From positions 93,912 through 157,911 of the forward strand of contig NZ_RBZN01000001.1 in assembly GCF_003628435.1 (NCBI RefSeq): a stretch of DNA of 64,000 nucleotides, read 5' to 3'. Under the pieces are notes generated by a model, which was given only the letters and a program-made list of their open reading frames with translations, was not told where the DNA came from and made no database searches. The translations under genes were made by a program, and so were the position numbers. Origin of the DNA: Ureibacillus endophyticus (GTDB lineage: Bacteria > Bacillota > Bacilli > Bacillales_A > Planococcaceae). This document shows, piece by piece, positions 55,611 to 63,168 of this stretch (its first letter is position 1; each line of letters starts with the position of its first letter).

Positions 55611-57092
55611 ATGGAAAAAATTCGTTATGTTGATACCACGTTAAGGGATGGTACACAAAGTTTGTGGGCTGCTGAATCCCGAGTGGGTATGGTGGAAGCG
55701 GTTGCAGAAGATTTAGATCAAGCGGGTTTTGATGTTGTTGAAGTGCCAATTATGCCTTACAACTTCAAAAAAATTGTACGTGATTTGAAAGAAGATCCAT
55801 GGGAATTAGTGAGAATTATTGGGGAGAAAATGCCAAATTCAAAAAAGGCATTTATGGGTGAACCAGGCTTAGTGTTATTCGAACTTTTAGAAACACCTCC
55901 TTCTGTTTCAAAGCTATTTTATGATCTTCTAATTGATCGGGGTGCACTAAATCGTGTTCAAACAATGGCCAATATATTTGGAAATTTAAAAACAGATTTC
56001 CCGTGGTTCTTACCTTACTTGCGCAGTAAAGGGGTAGAGGTAGTACATGCCATTGCCTATAGTATCTCTCCAAGACACACGGATGAATATTTTGCTAAGA
56101 AAACTAGAGAAATCGTAAAAAATAAGCCGGATGTTATTTATTTTAAAGACGCGGCTGGTCTATTAACGGTTGAAAGTTTAAGAAGAATATTGCCTATTAT
56201 TATAGAAAACTCAAATGGACTTCCAATAGAGTTCCATACTCATGGTACAACTGGCCTTGCAAATGAGCTTTATGTAGAAGCAATGAAACTTGGTGTAAGA
56301 ACTCTTCATACATCAATCCCACCATTAGCGAGTGGATCGGGCCAACCATCTGTATTTACCACAATTGAAAATGCAAAACATTTAAATTTTGGTCATAGTT
56401 TGGATATTGAACGTATTCAAAGAGTTTCAGATAAGTTAATGGTTGTTGCAAAAGAAGACAACTTACCAATTGGTGCTCCTCTAGAATATGACTATTCGCA
56501 ATATATTCACCAAGTTCCTGGTGGTGTAATTTCTAACTTACGTTATCAGCTAATTGGTATGAATTTACAAGATCGAGTTGAAGAAGTGGTGGAAGAATCA
56601 ATTCGCATTCGTGCTGAACTTGGATATCCAGTGATGATTACGCCATACTCTCAATTTATGGTAACGCAAGCGGCTATCAACGTGGCGACAGGTGAACGTT
56701 ACAAAGTGGTTATTGACGAATTAATTCAATTTGCTGCAGGAATATATAGTGAAGATTCAGGATATTTAATGATGGATCAAAACTTAAAAGATAAGTTCTT
56801 AAGTTTACCACGTGCTAAAGAGTTACATTATAAGCCGGTTGAAGATATACCGATCAAAAAGTTAAAAGAACAATTTGGTGGTCCAACGCTTTCGGATGAA
56901 GAATTTATGTTGCGCTATATTATGAAAGGTACAAAAGATATTGAAGAAATGCGCAAAGCCGGGCCATATAAACAATACTTTTCTGCAAAAGCACCACTTG
57001 AACAACTTTTATCGAATATTAGTAAAAATAGTAGTATTAAACATGTACAAATTCAAACAAAAAATCAATCGTTAGTATTATCAAGTAAATAA
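55611..57092 (+). CDS. HMGL-like/PYC-type carboxyltransferase subunit of a biotin carboxylase complex
   Basis: 493 residues from ATG 55611. TIM-barrel carboxyltransferase related to pyruvate carboxylase and oxaloacetate decarboxylase alpha. Metal ligand D8 in VDTTLRDGTQS, probable carboxylated Lys179 (DVIYFKDAAG), metal ligands H209 and H211 (FHTHGTTG). The usual DAHQSLLATRMR segment is altered (DGTQSLWAAESR), and the usual LRG-x-N-x-x-GY motif, whose Arg binds the pyruvate carboxylate, is not seen. The substrate may therefore not be a 2-oxoacid. No biotin domain is fused; BCCP and BC are the next genes. AAAGGG lies about 13 nt upstream of ATG. Confidence 0.88.
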   Translation: MEKIRYVDTTLRDGTQSLWAAESRVGMVEAVAEDLDQAGFDVVEVPIMPYNFKKIVRDLKEDPWELVRIIGEKMPNSKKAFMGEPGLVLFELLETPPSVSKLFYDLLIDRGALNRVQTMANIFGNLKTDFPWFLPYLRSKGVEVVHAIAYSISPRHTDEYFAKKTREIVKNKPDVIYFKDAAGLLTVESLRRILPIIIENSNGLPIEFHTHGTTGLANELYVEAMKLGVRTLHTSIPPLASGSGQPSVFTTIENAKHLNFGHSLDIERIQRVSDKLMVVAKEDNLPIGAPLEYDYSQYIHQVPGGVISNLRYQLIGMNLQDRVEEVVEESIRIRAELGYPVMITPYSQFMVTQAAINVATGERYKVVIDELIQFAAGIYSEDSGYLMMDQNLKDKFLSLPRAKELHYKPVEDIPIKKLKEQFGGPTLSDEEFMLRYIMKGTKDIEEMRKAGPYKQYFSAKAPLEQLLSNISKNSSIKHVQIQTKNQSLVLSSK

Positions 57093-57111
57093 ACATTGGG
57101 AGGAAAAAAAT

Positions 57112-57648
57112 ATGTCTAATCAAATTTTTGAAAAGAATTTATCAGTAACGGAATTAACAAAGCTTATTGAGAAATTAGAAAGTTCGCCTTTCAATTATTT
57201 AGCGGTTGAAGACGGTGAGAATAAAATTGTAATAGGTAAAGAAGTGGTACCTACTATTAATTCAACAATAGTTGCTAATACGGTTGCTCAAGAAGCCGCT
57301 CCAGTAGCTCAAGCAGTAGCAGTAGCTGAAAAACCGGAAGTGGTAGAAGAAGTTGTAGCTGAACCAGTCCAACAAAAACAAAAAGTAGAGGTTCCGGAAC
57401 AAGAAGGTGTTGTGACAATTACAGCTTCAACAACAGGAATTTACTATGCTCAATCAGAACCAGGAGCTGCTCCATACGTTAAAGTTGGAGATAAAGTATC
57501 TGAAGATTCTACAGTAGGATTAATTGAAATTATGAAAGTATTTAGTGCAATTCCTGCTGGCGTTGAAGGAGAAGTAGTAGCGATCCATGTTGAGGATGCA
57601 CAACTAGTTGAGTACGGAGATGCGCTTATTTCTGTAAAAGTTAAGTAG
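57112..57648 (+). CDS. Biotin carboxyl carrier protein (AccB-like)
   Basis: 178 residues: N-terminal 45-residue domain (LTKLIEKLESSPFNYLAVEDG), an Ala/Val/Glu/Pro-rich linker, and a biotinyl domain from about residue 105. Biotin attachment Lys142 in EIMKVFS, a variant of the usual EAMKM. AccB-like thumb region GAAPYVKVGDKV. GGGAGG before ATG. It would carry carboxybiotin between the biotin carboxylase downstream and the carboxyltransferase upstream. Confidence 0.9.
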   Translation: MSNQIFEKNLSVTELTKLIEKLESSPFNYLAVEDGENKIVIGKEVVPTINSTIVANTVAQEAAPVAQAVAVAEKPEVVEEVVAEPVQQKQKVEVPEQEGVVTITASTTGIYYAQSEPGAAPYVKVGDKVSEDSTVGLIEIMKVFSAIPAGVEGEVVAIHVEDAQLVEYGDALISVKVK

Positions 57649-57661
57649 GAGGTATAAATCT

Positions 57662-59020
57662 TTGAAAATTAAAAGCTTACTTATTATTAATAGAGGAGAA
57701 ATTGCATTACGAATCTTACGTACTTGTAAAGCACTAGGTATTAAAACAGTACTTGCTGTTTCAGAGGCTGACAAAGAAAGTCTACCTGCGCAATTAGCTG
57801 ACCAAGTTGTCGTATTAGGACCTGCAAACTCTCAAAAAAGTTATTTAAATATACCTATTATTATTACTACTGCACGAGCAGTAGGAGTAGATGCTATTCA
57901 TCCGGGGTATGGTTTTTTATCTGAAGTTCCAGCGCTTGCAAAAGCTTGTGAAGAAAACGGCATCATCTACGTTGGACCGAAACCTGAGCACATTGAAAAG
58001 ATGGGGAACAAACTAGTAGCTCGATCATTGGCTAAAGAATGTGGAGTGCCAATACTATCTGGTTCTGAAAAAGTAAATTCTGTGGATGAAATTGTGAAGA
58101 TTGTAAAGCAAATCGGACTACCTGTCATGCTTAAAGCTGCTGCTGGTGGCGGTGGTCGAGGAATGAAAATTGTTACAGATGAATCGCAAATTCAATCAAC
58201 CTTTGAATCTGCATCAGCTGAAGCACTTTCTGCATTCGGTGATTCATCTATGTATGTTGAGAGATACATTGCAAATGCACGCCATATTGAAATTCAAGTT
58301 TTAGGTGATTCATATGGTAATGTGATTCATTTGGGTGAGCGAGATTGTTCAACGCAACGTAGACATCAAAAATTAGTGGAAGAGGCAACTGCACCACTCA
58401 TTTCAGAACAATTACGTGAAGAAATTCGTCAATCTGCAGTTAAACTGGCACAATCAATGAATTACCAAAGTGCTGGAACAGTTGAATATATTGTTGACCA
58501 AGATGCTGGTACGTTCTATTTCTTAGAAATGAACACACGAATTCAAGTAGAGCATCCTGTAACAGAGATGATTACAAATGTCGACTTAATTGAAGAACAA
58601 ATACATGTTGCAAATGGAGAGCCATTACATTATAGCCAAGAAGACATTCTAATAAGAGGACATGCTATTGAAGTTCGAATAAATGCAGAAGAACCGAATG
58701 AAGGGTTCCGTCCAACACCAGGTGTTATTACAAAATGGCAAATTCCTCAAGGTCCAGGAGTTCGCGTTGATTCCCATTGCTATCAAGGATATAAAGTACC
58801 TATTTTCTACGACTCTATGATTGGTAAACTAATTGTCCTTGGAAATGATCGTGATCATGCAATAAGACGTATGCTTGCGGCATTAGACGAGTTTAAAGTA
58901 GAAGGAATTAGTACAACTATACCGTTTTTAAAAGAAGTCTTGTCTAGTGATCAATTCCGTTCTGGTAAAGTGAATACGAAGTTAGTTGAAAATATAATGA
59001 ATGCAAGACAATTAGTGTAA
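57662..59020 (+). CDS. Biotin carboxylase (AccC-like)
   Basis: 452 residues; TTG start after AGGAGGT. ATP-grasp enzyme that carboxylates biotin with bicarbonate and ATP. Motifs: IAIRILRTCK-like N-terminus (EIALRILRTCKALG), GYGFLSE, KAAAGGGGRGMKIV, ERDCSTQRRHQKLVEEA and EMNTRIQVEHPVTE. Length equals housekeeping AccC, but the context (CT of PYC type upstream, CoA-transferase downstream, TetR control) marks a dedicated paralogue. Confidence 0.93.
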   Translation: MKIKSLLIINRGEIALRILRTCKALGIKTVLAVSEADKESLPAQLADQVVVLGPANSQKSYLNIPIIITTARAVGVDAIHPGYGFLSEVPALAKACEENGIIYVGPKPEHIEKMGNKLVARSLAKECGVPILSGSEKVNSVDEIVKIVKQIGLPVMLKAAAGGGGRGMKIVTDESQIQSTFESASAEALSAFGDSSMYVERYIANARHIEIQVLGDSYGNVIHLGERDCSTQRRHQKLVEEATAPLISEQLREEIRQSAVKLAQSMNYQSAGTVEYIVDQDAGTFYFLEMNTRIQVEHPVTEMITNVDLIEEQIHVANGEPLHYSQEDILIRGHAIEVRINAEEPNEGFRPTPGVITKWQIPQGPGVRVDSHCYQGYKVPIFYDSMIGKLIVLGNDRDHAIRRMLAALDEFKVEGISTTIPFLKEVLSSDQFRSGKVNTKLVENIMNARQLV

Positions 59021-59044
59021 GCTGCAACTTATACTAATTGTCTC

Positions 59045-59169
59045 AAGGAAAGAGATTTATAATTTGATTAGGTTTGGGAACCGAAAACAATTCGATGCAT
59101 TGTTTTGTCTGCAAACAAAATACTAATGCATAAAATGCGAATTGTTGCTAAATTATAAATCCTTTTCTT
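59045..59169 (+). other. Long imperfect hairpin between carboxylase and CoA-transferase genes
   Basis: The outer arms AAGGAAAG-GATTTATAATTT and AAATTATAAATC-CTTTTCTT pair over about 19 bp; inner pairs are CAATTCG/CGAATTG, ATGCATT/AATGCAT and a TTGTTT/AAACAA cap. The full structure spans 125 nt of the 237-bp gap. It is AT-rich with no clear T tract, so an mRNA stability or processing element separating the two halves of the operon is more likely than a terminator. Confidence 0.6.
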
Positions 59170-59257
59170 ATCATACAAAATAACTTTTTGGATGGCAATT
59201 AGCACTATTTATTACTAGTTTAAGGTTTTGCCAGACAATCATGTATGAGGTGAAGGA

Positions 59258-59938
59258 ATGAAGAAATTAGTTAATATAGACAAAATAGAAGAATTAGTGA
59301 AAGATGGAGACCGAATTCTAGTTGGAGGATTTGGTGCTACAGGTAGTCCATTAACTATTTTAGACAAAATCGCTCGTACAAATGTAAAAGATTTAGAAAT
59401 TGTTAGTAATAACCTTGGCGAAAACGGACAAGGGTTACACAAAGTATTTGTAGCGGGACAAATAAAAAAAGCTGTCGGCTCTTTTTTTACTATTAATAGA
59501 GAAGCGGTAATGGCCTGGTCAAGAGGCGAATTAGAAATTGAATTGCTTCCACAAGGCACACTTGCTGAAGCGATACGTGCTGGTGGTGCAGGAATTGGTG
59601 GCTTTTACACAAAAACTGCAGTTGGAACAGAATTGAGTAAAGGAAAAGAGATTCGTGAAATCGATGGAGAACGGTATGTCTTTGAAAAAGCTATACGGGG
59701 TAATGTTGCAGTAATTAAAGCTGCAAAAGCAGATAAATTAGGGAACCTAACTTATTACGCAACTGCACGTAATTTCAATCCAATGATGGCAACTGCAGCT
59801 GATATTGTCATTGCTGAAGTGGATGAAATTGTAGATGAATTAGATCCAGAAATTATTGTAACCCCACATCTCTATGTAGATTACATAGTTCAAACGGGAT
59901 ACAAAAAGGAAAGAGGTGCGTACGTTGAGTCTAGATAG
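59258..59938 (+). CDS. 3-oxoacid CoA-transferase subunit A
   Basis: 226 residues, family I CoA-transferase alpha subunit (GDRILVGGFGATGSP, LPQGTLAEAIRAGGAGIGGFYT, YVFEKAIRGNVAVIKA). With subunit B it moves CoA from an acyl-CoA such as succinyl-CoA or acetyl-CoA to a 3-oxoacid such as acetoacetate. GAGGTGAAGG before ATG. The stop overlaps the start of subunit B. Confidence 0.9.
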   Translation: MKKLVNIDKIEELVKDGDRILVGGFGATGSPLTILDKIARTNVKDLEIVSNNLGENGQGLHKVFVAGQIKKAVGSFFTINREAVMAWSRGELEIELLPQGTLAEAIRAGGAGIGGFYTKTAVGTELSKGKEIREIDGERYVFEKAIRGNVAVIKAAKADKLGNLTYYATARNFNPMMATAADIVIAEVDEIVDELDPEIIVTPHLYVDYIVQTGYKKERGAYVESR

Positions 59939-60575
59939 TAAAGCAATTATTGCAAAAAGAATTGCAGAAGAACTAAATGACGGAGATGTAGTCAACTTAG
60001 GTGTTGGAATTCCAACGTTAGTAACATCTTTTCTTGGAGATAAACAAGTTTATTTACAAACAGAAAATGGATTATTAGGAATGGGACCGAGACCACCAAT
60101 AGATGAGGTGGATCCAGATATTGTAGATGCAGGAAAGTCACCTGTTACAATTACGAAAGGTGCAGCATTCTTTAATAGCGCAGATTCTTTTGGGATGATT
60201 CGCGGTGGCCATATTGATGTAGCCATTTTAGGGACACTTGAAATTGATAAAACAGGTGAAATTGCCAACTGGGCTGTTCCAAATCAACCTATTTTAGGGG
60301 TTGGGGGAGCAATGGATTTAGTTGCAGGAGCTAAAAAAGTAATTGTAGCATCCTTATTATTTTCAAAAGATGGTTCACCTAAATTAGTTGATGAATTAAC
60401 ATACAAGTCTAGTGGTGAAAGAAAAGTAGATTTATTCGTAAGTGAATATGCTGCATTTACTTTTGAAAAAGATGGCATCCACGTGATTGATATATATGGT
60501 GATTTGTCCATCGAGGAACTTTCAAAAAAGTTAAATTTACCATTAATTGATAAAACAGTACAATACAACGCATAG
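59925..60575 (+). CDS. 3-oxoacid CoA-transferase subunit B
   Basis: 216 residues from TTG 59925, which is preceded by AGAGGTG inside the end of subunit A (14-bp overlap). The catalytic Glu47 lies in QTENGLLGMGP, the signature of the beta subunit that forms the glutamyl-CoA intermediate. VVNLGVGIPT near the N-terminus. Whether it is specific for acetoacetate or another 3-oxoacid cannot be told from sequence. Confidence 0.9.
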   Translation: MSLDSKAIIAKRIAEELNDGDVVNLGVGIPTLVTSFLGDKQVYLQTENGLLGMGPRPPIDEVDPDIVDAGKSPVTITKGAAFFNSADSFGMIRGGHIDVAILGTLEIDKTGEIANWAVPNQPILGVGGAMDLVAGAKKVIVASLLFSKDGSPKLVDELTYKSSGERKVDLFVSEYAAFTFEKDGIHVIDIYGDLSIEELSKKLNLPLIDKTVQYNA

Positions 60576-60622
60576 TTTCAAAATGATTCAGAATACAATA
60601 AAGATTTATTTAGGCGAAACGT

Positions 60623-60660
60623 AGGGGATGTTCCAATTAATTATGGGACACCCCTTTCTT
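60623..60660 (+). terminator. Terminator-like hairpin after CoA-transferase B
   Basis: GGGG-TGTTCC / GGGACACCCC stem with one bulged A and a TTTCTT tail. Probably partial, since the thioesterase and thiolase genes follow on the same strand. Confidence 0.6.
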
Positions 60661-60728
60661 ATAACGTTGCCATTTTTATTCGAATTAGTTTATCGAAATG
60701 GAATACCAATATAGGGCGGGAATTAATT

Positions 60729-61154
60729 ATGCTAGTAGAATATGACTTTAAAGTTAGATGGGGTGACACAGACGCTGCTGGCATTGTGTTCTACCCAAAT
60801 TTTTATAAATGGATGGATGAGGCAACACATGAATATCTAAACAAAAGTGAGATTCGATCAAATACTATATTTGAAACAATGAAAATAAACGTTCCTTTAG
60901 TAGAAGCATTATGTCAATTTAAGAAACCGTTATTTTTCGAGGATCAAGTAACTGTAAAAAGTGTTATTAGTGAATTGCATCGTAAAGTTTTTAAAATCTC
61001 ACATGAGTTTTATAAGGGAGAAGATTGTGTTGCCCAAGGATATGAAATTAGAGCTTGGACTTCATTTTTAGATACTCCAAAAGCAATGGAAATTCCTATG
61101 GAGATACGAAATAAAATGATTTCTGAAGTTACATTAATATTAACTAAGAAATAG
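60729..61154 (+). CDS. Hot-dog acyl-CoA thioesterase (YbgC/4HBT type)
   Basis: 141 residues. N-terminal catalytic motif WGDTDAAGIVFYPNFYKWMDEA, with Asp15 as expected nucleophile or base. It hydrolyses an acyl- or aroyl-CoA; the substrate is unknown. AGGGCGGG lies somewhat far from ATG. 16 bp before the thiolase, so co-transcribed with it. Confidence 0.85.
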   Translation: MLVEYDFKVRWGDTDAAGIVFYPNFYKWMDEATHEYLNKSEIRSNTIFETMKINVPLVEALCQFKKPLFFEDQVTVKSVISELHRKVFKISHEFYKGEDCVAQGYEIRAWTSFLDTPKAMEIPMEIRNKMISEVTLILTKK

Positions 61155-61170
61155 AATAGGTGGTTTTATT

Positions 61171-62349
61171 ATGGAAATTGTTATTTTAGATGGTGCTAGA
61201 ACCCCATTTACTAATATTTCAGGGACTTTTAAAGATATAGGCGCAATTGATTTAGGTGCAATTGCATCAAAGGAAGCGATAAAAAAATCTGGAATTGATC
61301 CAAAAGAAATCGATCATGTAGTTTTTGGTAACGTACATCAATCTAGTAAGGATGCCTTATTTTTTGCAAGGCACGTCGGATTGAAATCTGAGATACCTAT
61401 TGAAGTACCGGCTGTGACAGTAAATCGATTATGTGGGACAGGAATAGAAGCGCTAATTTCTGCTGCACGTCTAATAAAGTCAGGGGAAGCGCAAGTAGTT
61501 TTGGCTGGAGGAGCTGAAAGTATGAGTCAAGTTCCTCATGTAGTGAAAGGTATGCGATCAGGTACCCCTCTTGGTTCAACAGTTGTTGAAGATTGGTTAT
61601 GGGAAGGGCTAAATGATACGGTTGGTGGATGTTCTATGGCAGAAACTGCTGAAAATCTAGCTAGTAAATATAATATCTCTCGTGAAGAAGTTGATCTTCA
61701 TGCATTAACAAGTCATGAACGTGCTTTAAACGCCATTGAAAAAGGATATTTCGCAGAGGAAATTGTTCCTGTTACTATTTCAACAAGGAAAGGCGATGTG
61801 GTGATTGAGAACGATGACCATGTAAGAAAGTCTTCTTTAGAACAATTAGCAAAACTTAAACCTCGCTTCGTAAAAGATGGAGTAGTAACACCAGCAAATG
61901 CTAGCGGGATGGTAGATGGTGCAGCAGCGATGATTGTTGCTTCAAGCGAATATGCAAAAGCAAACAACTTACAACCAATTGCTCGATTAGTTTCATGGGA
62001 TGTTGTTGGAGTAGAGCCAAAGTATATGGGGATAGGACCAGTACCAGCAATCCAATCAGCGTTGAGAAAAGCAGATTTAACTTTAGACGATATCGATTTG
62101 ATTGAAATTAATGAAGCTTTCTCTGCTCAATATTTAGCATGTCAAAAGGAATTAGGATTTGATTTAGAAATTGGTAATGTTAATGGCGGTGCGGTAGCAA
62201 TTGGTCATCCATTAGCAGCGAGTGGTACGAGAATCTCTTTAACGTTACTTTATGAACTACGAAGAAGAAACGCTAAATATGGTGTAAGTGCAGTTTGTAT
62301 TGGCGGTGGACAAGGAATCGCGGCTGTGTGGGAAAATTTAAGAAGCTAA
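61171..62349 (+). CDS. Thiolase (acetyl-CoA C-acyltransferase)
   Basis: 392 residues, degradative/biosynthetic thiolase family. Nucleophile Cys88 (NRLCGTGIEAL), NEAFSAQYLA, His in NGGAVAIGHPLAASG, second Cys in CIGGGQGIA. Cleaves or forms 3-oxoacyl-CoA such as acetoacetyl-CoA. AGGTGG before ATG. In this operon it would cleave the product of the CoA-transferase. Confidence 0.94.
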   Translation: MEIVILDGARTPFTNISGTFKDIGAIDLGAIASKEAIKKSGIDPKEIDHVVFGNVHQSSKDALFFARHVGLKSEIPIEVPAVTVNRLCGTGIEALISAARLIKSGEAQVVLAGGAESMSQVPHVVKGMRSGTPLGSTVVEDWLWEGLNDTVGGCSMAETAENLASKYNISREEVDLHALTSHERALNAIEKGYFAEEIVPVTISTRKGDVVIENDDHVRKSSLEQLAKLKPRFVKDGVVTPANASGMVDGAAAMIVASSEYAKANNLQPIARLVSWDVVGVEPKYMGIGPVPAIQSALRKADLTLDDIDLIEINEAFSAQYLACQKELGFDLEIGNVNGGAVAIGHPLAASGTRISLTLLYELRRRNAKYGVSAVCIGGGQGIAAVWENLRS

Positions 62350-62376
62350 TACTACGATAAAAACTATTACTATATC

Positions 62377-62406
62377 AGAATCCATTAATAAATGGGTTCT
62401 TTTTTT
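62377..62406 (+). terminator. Terminator after the thiolase gene
   Basis: AGAATCCATT / AATGGGTTCT 10-bp stem (one G-U), AATA loop, TTTTTT. End of the carboxylase/thiolase region. Confidence 0.85.
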
Positions 62407-62451
62407 ATGCAAGAATTATCTGGGTTAAGGAGTATTTTCATATATTTAGAA

Positions 62452-62480
62452 TTCAATTTACTATTTATTCAATATATAAT
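62452..62480 (+). promoter_or_regulatory. Promoter of the isochorismatase-like gene
   Basis: TTCAAT (62452-62457), 17-bp spacer, TATAAT (62475-62480). Confidence 0.6.
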
Positions 62481-62515
62481 AAGGAAAGAAATTGGAATAC
62501 AAAGGGGAAATGATT

Positions 62516-63055
62516 ATGTTGCAAAAAGAAGATACTGTACTTGTACTAATTGATATTCAAGGAAAGTTAGCTCAAATTGTTGATAATAGTGAAGAAGTGA
62601 TAAGTAATATTGCAAAAGTAACTGAAGGTGTAAAAATATTGGGATTGCCGGTACTTTGGTTAGAACAATATCCAAAAGGACTTGGCCCAACTGTTGAACA
62701 AATTTCACAACATTTAACAGATCAACAACCAATTGAAAAGATTACATTTAGTGCTTATGATACAGAAGAGTTTGTCCAACAATTAGAAGCAACAGGACGT
62801 AAAAAAGTATTATTAGCAGGAATTGAAACACATATTTGTGTCTATCAAACAACAGCACACTTACTTGCTAATGGCTATGAGGTAGAAGTTTTAGCAGATT
62901 GTGTTTCTTCACGAACAGCACAAAATTCTGCCATTGGACTACAAAAAATGGTCCAACTTGGTGCGAAAGTGACGAATGTCGAAATGGCATTATTTGAAAT
63001 GCTTCAGGTTGCTAAAGGAGATACATTTAAAGCAATTAGTAAACTTGTAAAATAA
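62516..63055 (+). CDS. Isochorismatase-like cysteine hydrolase (YcaC type)
   Basis: 179 residues from ATG 62516, 8 nt after AAAGGGG. Catalytic Asp13 (VLIDIQGKL) and nucleophile Cys108 (GIETHICVYQT) of the cysteine-hydrolase superfamily, with the cis-peptide region before the Cys. Likely an amidohydrolase of unknown substrate. Own promoter and terminator, so not part of the preceding operon. Confidence 0.88.
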   Translation: MLQKEDTVLVLIDIQGKLAQIVDNSEEVISNIAKVTEGVKILGLPVLWLEQYPKGLGPTVEQISQHLTDQQPIEKITFSAYDTEEFVQQLEATGRKKVLLAGIETHICVYQTTAHLLANGYEVEVLADCVSSRTAQNSAIGLQKMVQLGAKVTNVEMALFEMLQVAKGDTFKAISKLVK

Positions 63056-63067
63056 GAAATAGTTAAT

Positions 63068-63107
63068 CCGTACTATCACTGGTAGCAAAGTTGGTAGTAC
63101 GGTTTTT
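63068..63107 (+). terminator. Terminator after the isochorismatase-like gene
   Basis: CCGTACTATC / GGTAGTACGG 10-bp stem (one G-U) with a 15-nt loop and TTTTT. Confidence 0.85.
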
Positions 63108-63168
63108 AATTTATATATGATGTTAATAAAGCATAGACATACATTACCAATAAAAAAGGGGGAATGTA

